A stretch of DNA of 57,898 bases from an uncultured Flavonifractor sp. (GCA_947346365.1 CANAAV010000018.1:1-57898), one strand, 5' to 3'. Counted from the first letter of the stretch, positions 41,504 through 52,161 are shown. The notes: a model not told the origin generated them from the sequence alone. Numbers and translations: made by a program.

Positions 41504-42229
41504 ATGGAAAAGGCCATTATCGGCAAGAAGGTCGGCATGACGCAGATCTTCGACGACGCCGGCAAGGTCATCCCGGTCACCGTCATCGAGGCGGGTCCCT
41601 GCACTGTGGTGCAGAAAAAGACCGAGGAAAAGGACGGCTACAACGCCGTGCAGCTGGGCTACGGCGACGTGCCTGAGCGCAAGCTGACCCGCCCTGAGCT
41701 GGGTCACTTGAAGAAGGCGGGCGACGCCCGCAAGAAGACCCTCAAGGAATTCCGGCTAAACGATTGCAGCGCTCTGAACGTGGGCGACGAGGTCAAGGCC
41801 GACGTCTTTGCCCAGGGGGACCGGGTGGACGTAACCGGCATCAGCAAAGGCAAGGGCTACCAGGGCGTGATTAAGCGCCACGGCGCTTCCCGTCTGAAGG
41901 AGACCCACGGCAGCGGCCCTGTGCACCGCCACGCGGGCTCCATGGGCTCCGGCACCGATCCCTCCCGGATTTTTAAGGGTAAAATCGGCGCCGGCCAGAT
42001 GGGCGACGAGCAGGTTACCGTGCTGAATCTGGATGTGGTTCAGGTGGACACTGAGCTGGGCGTAATCGCCGTGCGCGGCGCTGTTCCCGGCCCCAAGGGC
42101 GGCATCGTCTATCTGCGCAACAGTGTCATCAACGTCAAGGAGAAGGGCGCCGCGGCCGCCGCCAGCGTCAACCCGCAGAAGGCCTCCGCCCGCGTCAATC
42201 CCCAGAAGGCTTCGGCCCGTAACAAGTAA
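41504..42229 (+). CDS. rplC: 50S ribosomal protein L3
   Basis: 241 residues; binds 23S rRNA near the peptidyl transferase centre. [20 protein letters not shown] at the N-terminus and the loop [23 protein letters not shown] near 145-165 identify it. The last ~28 residues are an unusual Ala-rich tail containing VNPQKASAR twice in tandem (42167-42220), encoded by differing synonymous codons. ATG 41504 after AAGGAGGA. Confidence 0.97.
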   Translation: MEKAIIGKKVGMTQIFDDAGKVIPVTVIEAGPCTVVQKKTEEKDGYNAVQLGYGDVPERKLTRPELGHLKKAGDARKKTLKEFRLNDCSALNVGDEVKADVFAQGDRVDVTGISKGKGYQGVIKRHGASRLKETHGSGPVHRHAGSMGSGTDPSRIFKGKIGAGQMGDEQVTVLNLDVVQVDTELGVIAVRGAVPGPKGGIVYLRNSVINVKEKGAAAAASVNPQKASARVNPQKASARNK

Positions 42230-42246
42230 GAAAGGAGAGAACTCAC

Positions 42247-42867
42247 ATGCCTAAAGCAACAGTTGTTGATATGACCGGCAAGAAGGTCGGCGAGGTGGAG
42301 CTCTCCGAGGCTATCTTCGGGATCGAGCCCAACCAAAACGCGGTTCACGATGTGGTGAAAAATCACCTCGCTAACTGCCGTCAGGGCACGCAGAGCGCCC
42401 TGACCCGCGCCGAGGTATCCGGCGGCGGCAGAAAGCCCTGGCGTCAGAAAGGCACAGGTCATGCCCGCCAGGGCAGCACCCGCGCCCCCCAGTGGACCCA
42501 CGGCGGCATCGTGTTTGCCCCCAAGCCCCGGGATTACAGCTATACCCTCAATAAGAAGGTCAAGCGCCTGGCTTTGAAGTCCGCCCTCTCCGACAAGGCG
42601 GCCCAGGGCAACGTAATCGTGGTAGACGGGCTGAATCTGGACGCCATCAAGACCCGCGCCATGGCCGGTTTCCTCAGCGCCGTAGAGGCCAAGAAGGCCG
42701 TGGTGGTTACCCCTGAGCTCAACGAGAACGTGGTCAAGTCCGCCCGGAATATCCCCGGCGTGGTCACTACCACCGCTAAGCTTTTGAGCGTTTACGACAT
42801 CGTCAACGCCAACCAGTTCATTGTGGACAAGGCGGCTCTGGCCGTCATTGAGGAGGTGTTTGCGTAA
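42247..42867 (+). CDS. rplD: 50S ribosomal protein L4
   Basis: 206 residues lining the peptide exit tunnel with its extended loop ([24 protein letters not shown] near 58-80). In enterobacteria L4 represses the S10 operon through the leader; whether this L4 does so is unknown. ATG 42247 after AAAGGAGA; the stop shares one base with the rplW start. Confidence 0.98.
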   Translation: MPKATVVDMTGKKVGEVELSEAIFGIEPNQNAVHDVVKNHLANCRQGTQSALTRAEVSGGGRKPWRQKGTGHARQGSTRAPQWTHGGIVFAPKPRDYSYTLNKKVKRLALKSALSDKAAQGNVIVVDGLNLDAIKTRAMAGFLSAVEAKKAVVVTPELNENVVKSARNIPGVVTTTAKLLSVYDIVNANQFIVDKAALAVIEEVFA

Positions 42868-43166
42868 TGGCTGCCACCGCTTACGACATCATCAAGCGCC
42901 CCATCATTACCGAGCAGTCCATGGGCCAGACCGAGGACAAGAAGTACACCTTCGAGGTGGCGAAAAGCGCCAACAAGATTGAGATTGCCAAGGCCGTGGA
43001 GGAGATCTTCGGCGTCAAGGTGGCCAAGGTCAACACCCTGAACATGAAGGGCAAGGAGAAGCGCACCGGGCGCTACCCCGCCGGACGCCGTCCCTCCTGG
43101 AAGAAGGCCATGGTCACCCTCACGGAGGATTCCAAGACCATCGAGTTCTTTGAAGGCATGGTGTAA
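42867..43166 (+). CDS. rplW: 50S ribosomal protein L23
   Basis: 99 residues at the tunnel exit, docking site for trigger factor and [16 protein letters not shown] and [21 protein letters not shown] are typical. The start overlaps the rplD stop (TAATG); GAGGAGG lies inside rplD. Confidence 0.97.
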   Translation: MAATAYDIIKRPIITEQSMGQTEDKKYTFEVAKSANKIEIAKAVEEIFGVKVAKVNTLNMKGKEKRTGRYPAGRRPSWKKAMVTLTEDSKTIEFFEGMV

Positions 43167-43181
43167 GGAGGATAACGAACA

Positions 43182-44015
43182 ATGGCGATTAAGACTTATA
43201 AGCCCACGACGCCCTCCCGCCGCCATATGACGGTGAGCGCCTTCGAGGGCATCGACAAGAAGGCCAAGCCCGAGCGCAGCCTGACCGAAAACCTGAAAAA
43301 GAACGCAGGACGCAACAGCTATGGCCGTATCACCGTCCGCCACCGGGGCGGCGGAAACAAGAAAAAATACCGCATTATTGATTTCAAGCGGAATAAGGAA
43401 GGCTCCGCCACTGTGGTGAACCTCCAGTATGACCCCAACCGCTCCGCCAACATCGCCTTGATCGAGTATGAGGACGGCGAGAAGCGCTATATTCTGGCCC
43501 CTGTGGGACTGAAGGCCGGTCACAAAATCATGACAGGCCCCGACGCCGACATTCTTCCCGGCAACTGCCTGCCCATCGCCAAGATCCCCGTGGGCGAGAT
43601 GATCCACTGCGTGGAGCTCTACCCCGGCAAGGGCGCGCAGCTGGTCCGGGCCGCCGGCGAGGCGGCTCAGCTGATGGCCAAGGAGAACGGTATGGCTCAG
43701 GTCCGCCTGCCCTCCGGCGAGGTGCGTTATGTCCGTGAGGAATGCAAGGCCACCATCGGCCAGGTGGGCAACACCGATCACGGCAACATCCAGATCGGCA
43801 AGGCCGGACGCAAGCGCCACATGGGCTGGCGTCCCACCGTCCGCGGCAGCGTCATGAACCCCTGCGACCATCCTCACGGCGGCGGCGAGGGCAAGAGCCC
43901 GGTGGGCCGTCCCGGCCCGGTTACCCCTTGGGGCAAACCGGCCATGGGCTACAAGACCCGCAAGAAGAAGAACCCCACCGAGCAGTTCATCGTCAAGCAC
44001 CGCAACAAGAAGTAA
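43182..44015 (+). CDS. rplB: 50S ribosomal protein L2
   Basis: 277 residues, the usual length; essential for subunit joining and peptidyl transfer. [15 protein letters not shown] at the N-terminus, [11 protein letters not shown] near 48, and the conserved C-terminal loop [21 protein letters not shown] near 225-245 including the critical His. Confidence 0.98.
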   Translation: MAIKTYKPTTPSRRHMTVSAFEGIDKKAKPERSLTENLKKNAGRNSYGRITVRHRGGGNKKKYRIIDFKRNKEGSATVVNLQYDPNRSANIALIEYEDGEKRYILAPVGLKAGHKIMTGPDADILPGNCLPIAKIPVGEMIHCVELYPGKGAQLVRAAGEAAQLMAKENGMAQVRLPSGEVRYVREECKATIGQVGNTDHGNIQIGKAGRKRHMGWRPTVRGSVMNPCDHPHGGGEGKSPVGRPGPVTPWGKPAMGYKTRKKKNPTEQFIVKHRNKK

Positions 44016-44029
44016 GGAGGTAGTAAAAC

Positions 44030-44302
44030 ATGTCCAGAAGCGTCAAGAAAGGCCCGTTTTGCGCCCCCGAACTGCTCAAGCGGGTAGACGATATGAATCA
44101 GACCGGCGAAAAGAAGGTTCTCAAAACCTGGAGCCGCGCCTCCACCATCTTTCCCTCCTTCGTGGGCCACACTTTCGCGGTCCACGACGGGCGCAAGCAT
44201 GTGCCTGTGTACGTGACCGAGGATATGGTGGGGCATAAGCTGGGGGAGTTTGCCCCCACCCGTACCTTCCGCGGCCACGCCGGCAGCAAGACTGGTAAGT
44301 AA
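44030..44302 (+). CDS. rpsS: 30S ribosomal protein S19
   Basis: 90 residues of the 30S head, contacting S13 and A-site t[12 protein letters not shown] at the N-terminus, [23 protein letters not shown] in pieces at 32-55 and [13 protein letters not shown] near the C-terminus are diagnostic. ATG 44030 after AAGGAGG. Confidence 0.98.
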   Translation: MSRSVKKGPFCAPELLKRVDDMNQTGEKKVLKTWSRASTIFPSFVGHTFAVHDGRKHVPVYVTEDMVGHKLGEFAPTRTFRGHAGSKTGK

Positions 44303-44317
44303 GGAGGAGGAGAGAAC

Positions 44318-44650
44318 ATGGAAGCGAAAGCACATCTGAGATATGCCCGTATCTCTCCCCGCAAGGTGCAGATTGTCTGCGACCTGATTCGCGGCAAAAG
44401 CGTGGCCCAGGCCACTGCCATTCTGATGGCAACCCCTAAGGCTGCCTCTGAGCTGATGCTCAAGCTCCTGAAGAGCGCCGCGTCCAACGCGGAGAACAAC
44501 CACCAGATGGACCCTGAGAAGCTGTATGTCTCCCAGACGTTCGCCTGCCCCGGCCCCATCATTAAGCGGATGCGGCCCAGGGCCCAGGGGCGCGCCTACC
44601 GGATCAACAAGCGCACTTCTCACATCACCATCGCCGTGGCTGAGCGCTAA
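44318..44650 (+). CDS. rplV: 50S ribosomal protein L22
   Basis: 110 residues; its hairpin lines the exit tunnel (macrolide-relevant). [18 protein letters not shown] near 9-26 and the C-terminal [19 protein letters not shown] near 84-102 identify it. ATG 44318 follows AAGGAGGAG. Confidence 0.98.
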   Translation: MEAKAHLRYARISPRKVQIVCDLIRGKSVAQATAILMATPKAASELMLKLLKSAASNAENNHQMDPEKLYVSQTFACPGPIIKRMRPRAQGRAYRINKRTSHITIAVAER

Positions 44651-44665
44651 GGGAGGAGGAAGAAT

Positions 44666-45580
44666 ATGGGACAAAAAGTTAATCCCCACGGCCTGCGCGT
44701 GGGCGTCATTAAGGATTGGGATTCCCGGTGGTATGCCCGCAGCGAGAAGGTGGGCGATCTGCTGGTGGAGGACAAGAAGATCCGGGACTACCTGAAGAAG
44801 ACCCAGTATTCCGCCGGCATCCCCAAGATTGAGATCGAACGCGACAACGCCAAGGTGCGCGTCTACCTGCACTGCGCCCGTCCCGGCGTGGTCATCGGCA
44901 AGGGCGGCGCCGATATTGAGCGGCTGCGCCTGAGCCTAGAAAAGATGATTGGCAAGAGCGTGGCCCTGAACATCGTAGAGGTGCGCAACGCGGACATGAA
45001 CGCGCAGCTGGTGGCCGAGAATATCGCCTCCCAGCTGGAAAAGCGCATTTCTCACCGCCGGGCTATGAAAAACGCCATGGGCCGCGCCATGCGCATGGGC
45101 GCCCTGGGCATCAAGACCTGCTGCTCCGGCCGCCTGGGCGGGCGCGAGATTGCCGGCACCGAGCACTATCACGACGGCACCATTCCCCTGCAGACTCTCC
45201 GCGCCGACATCGACTATGGCTTTGCCGAGGCTCACACTACCTACGGCCGCATCGGCGTAAAGGTGTGGATCTACAAGGGCGAGGTTCTCTCTCAGGCCCT
45301 GCGCACCACCCCCCGCACCCTGGATACCAAGAACTTTAAGGAGCGCTCCGACCGTCCCCGCCGGGACCGCCGGGATGGCGACCGCCGGGGCGGCTTCAAC
45401 CGTCAGGGCGGCGGCTTTAACAACCGCCAGGGCGGTCCCCGCCCCGCGGGGCAGGGCGGTTTTAACCGCCAGGGCGGCGCACCCCGTCCCCAGGGCGGGT
45501 TCAACAACAACCGCCCCGCCGGCGGCGCGCGTCCTGCCGGTCAGGGCAGTGCTCCCGCTAAGGAAGGAGGCTCCAACTAA
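44666..45580 (+). CDS. rpsC: 30S ribosomal protein S3 with long Gly/Arg/Asn-rich tail
   Basis: 304 residues, about 85 longer than usual. The canonical part ([15 protein letters not shown] motif [14 protein letters not shown] near 75, [20 protein letters not shown] near 132, and [14 protein letters not shown] near 192) ends near residue 215. The extension from about 224 is Arg/Asp-rich, then [12 protein letters not shown] repeats with Pro, Arg, Asn, resembling RGG-like disordered RNA-binding tails. S3 forms the mRNA entry helicase site; the tail would protrude there. Its stop overlaps the rplP start by one base. Confidence 0.96.
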   Translation: MGQKVNPHGLRVGVIKDWDSRWYARSEKVGDLLVEDKKIRDYLKKTQYSAGIPKIEIERDNAKVRVYLHCARPGVVIGKGGADIERLRLSLEKMIGKSVALNIVEVRNADMNAQLVAENIASQLEKRISHRRAMKNAMGRAMRMGALGIKTCCSGRLGGREIAGTEHYHDGTIPLQTLRADIDYGFAEAHTTYGRIGVKVWIYKGEVLSQALRTTPRTLDTKNFKERSDRPRRDRRDGDRRGGFNRQGGGFNNRQGGPRPAGQGGFNRQGGAPRPQGGFNNNRPAGGARPAGQGSAPAKEGGSN

Positions 45581-46014
45581 TGCTGCTGCCTAAGAGAGTG
45601 AAATACCGCCGCGTTCACCGCGGCCGCCTGAAGGGCAAGGCCCTCAAGGGCAATACCGTCACCTACGGCGATTGGGGCCTGCAGGCTACCGAGCCCGCCT
45701 GGATCACCAGCAACCAGATCGAGGCCGCCCGTATTGCCATGACCCGCTATACCAAGCGTGGCGGCAAGGTTTGGATTAAGATTTTCCCCGATAAGCCCAT
45801 TACTGAGAAGCCTGCCGAGACCCGCATGGGTTCCGGTAAAGGTTCCCCTGAGTATTGGGTGGCCGTGGTCAAGCCTGGCCGCGTGATGTTCGAGATCGCC
45901 GGCGTCTCCGAGGAGATTGCCCGCGAGGCCCTGCGTCTCGCTTCCCACAAGCTGCCCGTCAAGTGCAAGATCGTGGCGAAAGAGACCGCCGAGACCGAGA
46001 ATGGTGGTGAATGA
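45580..46014 (+). CDS. rplP: 50S ribosomal protein L16
   Basis: 144 residues near the A-site. [19 protein letters not shown] at the N-terminus, [20 protein letters not shown] near 32-52 and [19 protein letters not shown] near 82-100. GAAGGAGG in the end of rpsC serves as ribosome site. Confidence 0.98.
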   Translation: MLLPKRVKYRRVHRGRLKGKALKGNTVTYGDWGLQATEPAWITSNQIEAARIAMTRYTKRGGKVWIKIFPDKPITEKPAETRMGSGKGSPEYWVAVVKPGRVMFEIAGVSEEIAREALRLASHKLPVKCKIVAKETAETENGGE

Positions 46015-46214
46015 AGATGAAAGCGACTGAAATCCGTAAGATGAGCGCCGCGGAGCTCGAGAGCAAGCTGGGCGACCTGAAGAAGGATCTCTTCCAGCTG
46101 CGTCTTCAGCATGCCACCAACCAGCTGGACAATCCTATCAAGATTGCCGAGGTCAAGCGGGACATCGCCCGTGTGAAGACTATTATCCGTGAGCAGCAGC
46201 TCGCAGGCCGATAA
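46011..46214 (+). CDS. rpmC: 50S ribosomal protein L29
   Basis: 67 residues, two-helix protein at the tunnel exit. [18 protein letters not shown] and [16 protein letters not shown] are typical. ATG 46011 overlaps the rplP stop by four bases; ATG 46017 fits the family N-terminus equally well. Confidence 0.96.
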   Translation: MKMKATEIRKMSAAELESKLGDLKKDLFQLRLQHATNQLDNPIKIAEVKRDIARVKTIIREQQLAGR

Positions 46215-46231
46215 GAAGGAGGAAATAGAAC

Positions 46232-46492
46232 ATGGAAAACAGAACTTCTTCCCGGAAAACCAGAGTCGGCCTGGTAGTCTCCGACAAGATGGATAAAACC
46301 GTGGTGGTGGCCATCGCCGACCGTGTGGCCCACCCCCTGTATAAGAAGATCGTCAAGAGTACCTATAAGCTCAAGGCTCACGACGAGAAGAACGAGTGTG
46401 GCGTCGGCGACCGCGTGCGGGTCATGGAGACCCGGCCCCTGTCCAAGGAGAAGCGGTGGCGGGTCGTCGAAATCATTGAGAAGGCGAAGTAA
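46232..46492 (+). CDS. rpsQ: 30S ribosomal protein S17
   Basis: 86 residues, OB-fold binding 16S r[23 protein letters not shown] and the C-terminal [20 protein letters not shown] are diagnostic. ATG 46232 after AAGGAGGA. Confidence 0.98.
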   Translation: MENRTSSRKTRVGLVVSDKMDKTVVVAIADRVAHPLYKKIVKSTYKLKAHDEKNECGVGDRVRVMETRPLSKEKRWRVVEIIEKAK

Positions 46493-46504
46493 GGAGGTGC
46501 GGTC

Positions 46505-46873
46505 ATGATTCAACAGGAAACCTATTTGAAGGTGGCCGACAACACCGGCGCCAAAGAGATTAAGACCATCCGGGTGCTGGGCGGCTCCAGCCGCCGGTAC
46601 GGCAACATCGGCGACGTAGTGGTGGCCTCCGTCCGTAAGGCTCAGCCCGGCGGCACCGTGAAAAAGGGCGAGGTGGTCAAGGCTGTAATTGTCCGCTCCG
46701 CCCACGGCGTGCGCCGCGCCGACGGCAGCTATGTCCGCTTTGACGAGAACGCCGCCGTCCTGATTAAGGACGACAAGAATCCCCGCGGTACCCGTATCTT
46801 TGGGCCCGTGGCCCGCGAGCTGCGCGACAAGGATTACATGAAGATCCTGTCTCTGGCTCCCGAAGTGCTGTAA
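46505..46873 (+). CDS. rplN: 50S ribosomal protein L14
   Basis: 122 residues, exactly family length. [19 protein letters not shown] at the N-terminus and the C-terminal [20 protein letters not shown] are signature regions. AAGGAGGTG precedes ATG 46505. Confidence 0.98.
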   Translation: MIQQETYLKVADNTGAKEIKTIRVLGGSSRRYGNIGDVVVASVRKAQPGGTVKKGEVVKAVIVRSAHGVRRADGSYVRFDENAAVLIKDDKNPRGTRIFGPVARELRDKDYMKILSLAPEVL

Positions 46874-46889
46874 GGGGGTAGGAGTAGAC

Positions 46890-47231
46890 ATGAATAAGAT
46901 GAGCATTCGCAAAGATGACACTGTGGTTGTCCTGTCCGGCAAGGACAAGGGCAAGCAGGGCAAGGTCCTCCAGGTGATGCCGGAGGAGGGCAAGGTCATC
47001 GTGGAGAAGGTAAACGTAGTTTCCCGCCATACCAAGCCCCGCCGTCAGGGCGAGCAGGGCGGCATCCTGAAAAAGGAAGCTCCCCTGTATGCCAGCAAGG
47101 TGCAGCATGTGTGCCCCAAGTGCGGCAAGCCCACCCGCCCCGCACATAAGCGTGTGGAAAAGACCATCTCCGGCAAGAAGAAGATGGTCAGCATCCGCGT
47201 ATGCAAGAAGTGCGGCGCGGAAGAGATCTAA
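46890..47231 (+). CDS. rplX: 50S ribosomal protein L24
   Basis: 113 residues. KOW motif [20 protein letters not shown] near 9-28 initiates 50S assembly. The C-terminal half has CPKCGKPTR and CKKCGAEE, a zinc-ribbon-like pair seen in many Firmicutes L24. Confidence 0.97.
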   Translation: MNKMSIRKDDTVVVLSGKDKGKQGKVLQVMPEEGKVIVEKVNVVSRHTKPRRQGEQGGILKKEAPLYASKVQHVCPKCGKPTRPAHKRVEKTISGKKKMVSIRVCKKCGAEEI

Positions 47232-47249
47232 AGAGAGGAGGAGCAGAAC

Positions 47250-47804
47250 ATGGCTGAGAAGAAAACGCCAAATTTGAAGGCAAAATACCAGGCCGAGGTC
47301 GCTCCTGCTCTGATGCAGAAGTTCGGCTATAAGAGCACAATGCAGATTCCCCGCATCGACAAGATTGTGGTCAACTGCGGCTGCGGCGAGGCCAGAGACA
47401 ACGCCAAGGTGCTGGAGGCCGTGGTGGGCGATCTGACCAAAATCACCGGCCAGAAGGCCATTATCACGAAAGCCAAGAAGTCTGTGGCGAACTTTAAGCT
47501 GCGTGAGGGGATGCCCATCGGGGCTAAGGTCACCCTGCGCGCCGACCGCATGTGGGAGTTCCTGGACCGCTTGTTCAACGTGGCCCTGCCCCGCGTGCGC
47601 GATTTCCGCGGCATCAGCGCCAACTCTTTTGACGGCCGGGGCAACTACGCTCTGGGTGTCAAGGAACAGCTGATCTTCCCCGAGATCGAGTATGATAAGA
47701 TCGACAAGATCCGGGGTCTGGACGTGGTCATCTGCACCACTGCTAAGACTGACGAAGAGGCCAAGGAGCTGCTGAGCCTGATCGGCGCTCCCTTCGCCCG
47801 CTAA
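47250..47804 (+). CDS. rplE: 50S ribosomal protein L5
   Basis: 184 residues; binds 5S rRNA and P-site t[38 protein letters not shown] near 70-85 and [20 protein letters not shown] near 115-135 identify it. ATG 47250 after AGAGGAGGAG. Confidence 0.98.
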   Translation: MAEKKTPNLKAKYQAEVAPALMQKFGYKSTMQIPRIDKIVVNCGCGEARDNAKVLEAVVGDLTKITGQKAIITKAKKSVANFKLREGMPIGAKVTLRADRMWEFLDRLFNVALPRVRDFRGISANSFDGRGNYALGVKEQLIFPEIEYDKIDKIRGLDVVICTTAKTDEEAKELLSLIGAPFAR

Positions 47805-47818
47805 AGGAGGAGAACGAA

Positions 47819-48004
47819 ATGGCCAAGAAATCTATGATCCTCAAGCAGCAGGCGGAGCCCAAGTTCTCCACCCGCCGCTATAACCGCTGTAAAATCTGCG
47901 GCCGCCCCCACGCTTACCTGCGGGACTACGGCATTTGCCGCATCTGCTTCCGGGAGCTGGCGTATAAGGGCCAGATCCCCGGCGTGAAAAAGGCCTCCTG
48001 GTAG
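47819..48004 (+). CDS. rpsN: 30S ribosomal protein S14, zinc-binding type
   Basis: 61 residues, the short C+ form with zinc ligands in CKICG and CRICF (about 24-43). [10 protein letters not shown] and PGVKKASW at the C-terminus are typical. AAAGGAGG precedes ATG 47819. A 298-base spacer follows, so the transcript may be processed or regulated here. Confidence 0.98.
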   Translation: MAKKSMILKQQAEPKFSTRRYNRCKICGRPHAYLRDYGICRICFRELAYKGQIPGVKKASW

Positions 48005-48302
48005 GCTTGCTTCACGGTGCGCCGGCAGGGTGGAACGGCTGTAGCAAACCCTGCGGCCCGAACATGGAATCACTGGTTTAAGGCGGGGGGCCGTACCCCC
48101 CGCCCAGCCCGTTTTTCAAATCAGCACCCCATCTTCCCCCAGCAGACTCCGACAAATATCCTGTCGGGAGAGGAACAGGGCGGGAAAACCCGTGGGGGTC
48201 CTGCCCCAGACACGCGGGCAGACAACAGGTCGGAGCTGCCTAACTCCGATACCTTGCTGCCAGTACAGGCTGTGCCTGTAACTCTAATAGGAGGTAGAAA
48301 AT
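48005..48302. other. Long structured spacer rpsN-rpsH
   Basis: 298 bases, no gene. Stems: GGCGGGGGG/CCCCCCGCC (48082-48104) followed seven bases later by TTTTT, CGGAG/CTCCG (48231-48248) and ACAGGC/GCCTGT (48265-48279). Could hold a terminator/attenuator or a ribosomal-protein binding site; S8 is encoded next. Confidence 0.6.
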
Positions 48303-48701
48303 ATGCACATCACCGATCCAGTTGCAGATATGCTCACCCGTATCCGCAACGCCAACAGCGCCAAGCATGACACTGTGGACGTACCCGCGTCCAACATGAA
48401 GAAATCCATCGCGCAGATCCTGTTGGACGAGGGCTATATTAAGAATTTCCAGCTGATCGACGACGGCACTCAGGGCATCATCCGCATTACCCTGAAATAT
48501 AACCCCGGCAAGGAGAAGGTCATCACCGGCCTGCGCCGGGTGTCCAAGCCCGGCCTGCGGGTCTATGCGGGCGCCGACGAGCTGCCCCGCGTGCTGCGCG
48601 GCCTGGGCATTGCCATCGTGTCCACGTCCAAAGGCGTGATGACCGATAAGAAGGCCCGTGAAGCCCATGTGGGCGGCGAGGTCCTCGCATTTGTCTGGTA
48701 A
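48303..48701 (+). CDS. rpsH: 30S ribosomal protein S8
   Basis: 132 residues. [18 protein letters not shown] at the N-terminus and [20 protein letters not shown] near the end identify it. In enterobacteria S8 represses the spc operon by binding its mRNA; the structured spacer directly upstream makes a similar loop worth testing. ATG 48303 after AGGAGG. Confidence 0.98.
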   Translation: MHITDPVADMLTRIRNANSAKHDTVDVPASNMKKSIAQILLDEGYIKNFQLIDDGTQGIIRITLKYNPGKEKVITGLRRVSKPGLRVYAGADELPRVLRGLGIAIVSTSKGVMTDKKAREAHVGGEVLAFVW

Positions 48702-48717
48702 GGAGGGAGAGTAGAAA

Positions 48718-49266
48718 ATGTCTCGAATCGGAAGAATGCCGATCTCTATCCCCGCCGGTGTGGACGTGAAGATCGAAGAGGGCAACCTGGTCACCGTCAA
48801 GGGGCCCAAGGGCACCCTGCAGCAGCAGCTGCATCCCGCGATGACCATCAGCCAGGAGGGCGCTGAGCTGCTTGTAAAGCGGCCCAACGACGAAAAGGCC
48901 AACCGCAGCCTCCACGGCCTGACCCGCACCCTGCTGCACAACATGGTAGTAGGCGTGACCGACGGCTTCAAGAAGGAGCTGGATGTGAACGGCGTGGGTT
49001 ACCGTGTGGCGAAAGAGGGCAATAAGCTGGTGATGAACCTGGGCTTTTCTCATCAAGTTATTGTGGAGGAGACCGAGGGCATTACCATTGAGGTACCCAG
49101 TGCCAATAAGATCATCATCAGCGGCATGGATAAGCAGAAGGTTGGCCAATTTGCCGCCGAAGTGAGAGAGAAACGTCCGCCCGAACCCTACAAGGGCAAG
49201 GGGATCAAATACACTGACGAGGTCATCCGCCGCAAGGAAGGCAAGACCGGCGTCAAGAAGAAGTAA
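48718..49266 (+). CDS. rplF: 50S ribosomal protein L6
   Basis: 182 residues, two tandem similar domains near the sarcin-ricin loop. [20 protein letters not shown] opens it; [20 protein letters not shown] and [19 protein letters not shown], then [16 protein letters not shown] close it. ATG 48718 after AAGGAGGGAG. Confidence 0.98.
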   Translation: MSRIGRMPISIPAGVDVKIEEGNLVTVKGPKGTLQQQLHPAMTISQEGAELLVKRPNDEKANRSLHGLTRTLLHNMVVGVTDGFKKELDVNGVGYRVAKEGNKLVMNLGFSHQVIVEETEGITIEVPSANKIIISGMDKQKVGQFAAEVREKRPPEPYKGKGIKYTDEVIRRKEGKTGVKKK

Positions 49267-49280
49267 GGAGGTGTGCCTAA

Positions 49281-49637
49281 ATGATTAAAAGACCTGATAC
49301 CAACGCCCAGCGGCTTCACCGCCATAAGAGAGTCCGCGGGAAGATCTCCGGCACGCCCGAGAGACCCCGTCTGAATGTGTTCCGCAGCAACACCAACATC
49401 TATGCCCAGGTCATTGATGACGTCAGCGGCAAGACGCTGGCTGCTGCTTCCTCCCTGGAGAAGGGATTTGGCAAGGGCTCCGACTGCGAAGCCGCCAAAA
49501 AGGTGGGGCAGGCGGTTGCCGAGCGCGCCAAGGCTGCGGGTATCGAGACCGTCGTGTTCGACCGCGGCGGCTATGTGTACCACGGCCGCGTGCAGGCCCT
49601 GGCCGAGGGCGCCCGCGAGGGCGGCCTGCAGTTCTAA
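49281..49637 (+). CDS. rplR: 50S ribosomal protein L18
   Basis: 118 residues; carries 5S rRNA with L5. [20 protein letters not shown] near 15-34, NIYAQVIDD and [20 protein letters not shown] near 95-112. ATG 49281 after AAGGAGG. Confidence 0.98.
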   Translation: MIKRPDTNAQRLHRHKRVRGKISGTPERPRLNVFRSNTNIYAQVIDDVSGKTLAAASSLEKGFGKGSDCEAAKKVGQAVAERAKAAGIETVVFDRGGYVYHGRVQALAEGAREGGLQF

Positions 49638-49654
49638 GGGAGGAGGAAAAAGTA

Positions 49655-50155
49655 ATGGCTCGATTTGAAAGAGAACCCAGCGAGTTCACCGAGAAGCTCG
49701 TTGCGCTCAATCGTGTGTCCAAGACCGTCAAGGGCGGCCGCGTCATGAAGTTCGCCGCCCTGATGGTGGTGGGCGATGAGAAGGGCCGGGTAGGCTTCGG
49801 CACCGGCAAGGCTGCCGAAGTGCCCGAGGCGATCCGCAAGGGGATTGAGGACGCCAAGAAGAACCTGTGCACCATCACCCGCTCCGGCACCACCATTCCC
49901 CACGAGGTCATCGGCGAGTTCGGCGCCGGCCGCGTGCTGCTTAAGCCCGCCGCCCCCGGTACCGGCATCATCGCCGGCGGCCCTGTCCGCGCCGTCATGG
50001 AGGCCGCCGGCATCCGTGATATCCGCGCCAAGTGCCTGCGCTCCAACAATCCGCAGAACGTGGTCTCCGCCACCTTCCAGGGGCTGAAATCCCTGCGTGG
50101 CCCCGAGGAGGTTGCCCGTACCCGCGGCAAGAGCGTGGAAGAGATCGTAGGTTAA
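49655..50155 (+). CDS. rpsE: 30S ribosomal protein S5
   Basis: 166 residues. [20 protein letters not shown] and [20 protein letters not shown] form the dsRNA-binding domain important for decoding fidelity; [16 protein letters not shown] is near the C-terminus. ATG 49655 after GGGAGGAGG. Confidence 0.98.
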   Translation: MARFEREPSEFTEKLVALNRVSKTVKGGRVMKFAALMVVGDEKGRVGFGTGKAAEVPEAIRKGIEDAKKNLCTITRSGTTIPHEVIGEFGAGRVLLKPAAPGTGIIAGGPVRAVMEAAGIRDIRAKCLRSNNPQNVVSATFQGLKSLRGPEEVARTRGKSVEEIVG

Positions 50156-50170
50156 GGAGGGCCGTTTAAC

Positions 50171-50353
50171 ATGGCTAATCTGAATATCAAGCTGGTCAAA
50201 AGCCTGAACGGCCGCATCGCCAAGCATAAGGCGACTGCCGAGGCTTTGGGGCTGCGCAAGATCGGCGACACCACCGTACAGCCCGACAATGCGGCCACCC
50301 GCGGCAAGCTCAGCCACATTGGCTACCTGCTGCAGGTCACCGAGGAACAGTGA
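50171..50353 (+). CDS. rpmD: 50S ribosomal protein L30
   Basis: 60 residues, typical length. [20 protein letters not shown] and [15 protein letters not shown] are clear. ATG 50171 after AAGGAGGG. Confidence 0.97.
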   Translation: MANLNIKLVKSLNGRIAKHKATAEALGLRKIGDTTVQPDNAATRGKLSHIGYLLQVTEEQ

Positions 50354-50367
50354 GGAGGTGCGCGAAA

Positions 50368-50808
50368 ATGAATCTGCATGAACTCTCCCCCGCCGCGGGT
50401 TCCACCCAGGTGGGCAAGCGTAAGGGCCGGGGCCATGGCACTGGCAACGGTAAGACCGCAGGCCGCGGACATAAGGGCCAAAAGGCCCGCTCCGGCGGCG
50501 GTGTGCGCGTGGGTTTTGAAGGCGGTCAGATGCCCCTGGCCCGCCGCATCCCCAAGCGCGGCTTTAATAATATCTTTGCTAAGCCCCTGGAAGCCATCAA
50601 CGTATCTGCGCTGGAAAAGTTTGAGGACGGCGCCACGGTCAGCGTCTGTGATCTGCTGGAAAAGGGCATCCTCTCCAAGTGCGAATATGGCTACAAGGTG
50701 CTGGGCAACGGCGCTCTGACCAAGAAGCTGACGGTCCGCGCTTCTGCCTTCTCCGCCTCTGCCAAAGAGAAGATCGTTGCGGCAGGTGGCAAATACGAGG
50801 TGGTGTAA
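50368..50808 (+). CDS. rplO: 50S ribosomal protein L15
   Basis: 146 residues. [20 protein letters not shown] and [24 protein letters not shown] Gly/Arg-rich N-terminus, [17 protein letters not shown] near 48-65. ATG 50368 after GAGGAGG. Confidence 0.98.
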   Translation: MNLHELSPAAGSTQVGKRKGRGHGTGNGKTAGRGHKGQKARSGGGVRVGFEGGQMPLARRIPKRGFNNIFAKPLEAINVSALEKFEDGATVSVCDLLEKGILSKCEYGYKVLGNGALTKKLTVRASAFSASAKEKIVAAGGKYEVV

Positions 50809-50811
50809 GCT

Positions 50812-52143
50812 GTGATTGAGACTATGCGTAACGCGTGGAAGATCCCTGAGCTGCGCAAGAAGATCCTGTTTACTGCGTTTGCTCTGCTGATCTTCCGCCT
50901 GGGCTCTGTGGTCCCGGTCCCCTTTATCAACAGCGACGAGCTGGGCCGCACCTTGAACAGTATGGGCGGCATCTTCGCTCTGATGGGGGCCATGAACGGC
51001 ACCGCCTTCTCCGTGGCGGCTGTCTTTGCCCTAGGCGTGCAGCCGTATATCAACAGCTCTATTATCATTCAGCTGCTCACCGTCGCCATTCCCGCCCTGG
51101 AGCGGCTCCAGAAGGAGGGCGGCGAAGAGGGTCGCAAAAAGATTGCCGCCATCACTCGCTATGTCACGGTGGGCATCGCCCTGCTTCAGGGCTTTGGTTA
51201 TTACACCATGATCCGCACCACCGGCAGCGGCTCGATGCTGGATACCGCCGGCCTGCCCGGCTGGTGGGCCGCTATCGTAATTGTGCTCTGCTTTACTGCC
51301 GGTTCCGCTTTTGTCATGTGGCTGGGTGAGCAGATTACGGAATTCGGGATTGGCAACGGCATTTCTATCATTCTCTTTGCTGGCATTCTCTCCCGCGGGC
51401 CCAGCATGATCGGCACGATTGTCACCGGTATCAGCAACAATATCAACGGCGTTACCGGCAGCAATATGTTCAATCTTCCCTGGTGGGGCGCGATTCTCAT
51501 CCTGCTGGGTATGCTGGCCATCGTGGTATTTATCGTTTTCATCTCCAATGCGGAGCGGCGTATTCCCGTGCAGTACGCCAAACGGGTAGTGGGCCGGAAA
51601 ATGTACGGAGGCCAGTCCACCCACATTCCCATGAAGGTGAACATGTCCGGCGTTATGCCCATTATCTTTGCGCAGGCTATCGCCTCCCTGCCTGCCACCA
51701 TCGGCGCCTTTGTACCGTCGGCTCAGGTGGAGGGCTCTGGCTGGAACACCTTCCTGAAGGTGTTCGATACCAGCAGCATCTTCTATATGGTGGTGTATTT
51801 CCTGCTGATTCTGGGCTTTAGCTATTTCTATGCCAGCATGTCTTTCGATCCGGTAGAGGTTGCCAACAACCTGAAGAAAAACGGCGGCTTTATTCCAGGC
51901 TTCCGCCCCGGAAAGCCTACTGCGGACTTTATCCGCAAAGTGCTCAACAAAATCACGCTTTTCGGTGCGCTGTACCTGTCGGTAATCGCCATCGCACCCA
52001 TCATTACCGGCAATATCATCCGGGTTAGCTCTCTGGCTATTGGCGGCACTTCTATCATCATTGTGGTTGGCGTAGCCCTAGAGACCACCAAGTCTATGGA
52101 GGCCCAGATGCTGATGCGCCACTATAAAGGCTTCCTGGAATAA
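50812..52143 (+). CDS. secY: Preprotein translocase subunit SecY
   Basis: 443-residue, ten-helix channel of the Sec translocase. Helix 1 KILFTAFALLIFRLGSVVPV, the plug region following, LGVQPYINSSIIIQLLTVAI near 68-88, GIGNGISIILFAGI, and the cytoplasmic loop with RRIPVQYAKRVVGRKMYGGQ near 245-265 are diagnostic. GTG 50812 begins three bases after rplO, with AGGTGG inside rplO; ATG 50824 is a possible alternative. Confidence 0.97.
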   Translation: MIETMRNAWKIPELRKKILFTAFALLIFRLGSVVPVPFINSDELGRTLNSMGGIFALMGAMNGTAFSVAAVFALGVQPYINSSIIIQLLTVAIPALERLQKEGGEEGRKKIAAITRYVTVGIALLQGFGYYTMIRTTGSGSMLDTAGLPGWWAAIVIVLCFTAGSAFVMWLGEQITEFGIGNGISIILFAGILSRGPSMIGTIVTGISNNINGVTGSNMFNLPWWGAILILLGMLAIVVFIVFISNAERRIPVQYAKRVVGRKMYGGQSTHIPMKVNMSGVMPIIFAQAIASLPATIGAFVPSAQVEGSGWNTFLKVFDTSSIFYMVVYFLLILGFSYFYASMSFDPVEVANNLKKNGGFIPGFRPGKPTADFIRKVLNKITLFGALYLSVIAIAPIITGNIIRVSSLAIGGTSIIIVVGVALETTKSMEAQMLMRHYKGFLE

Positions 52144-52161
52144 GAGAGAAGAGGGGAAGAC

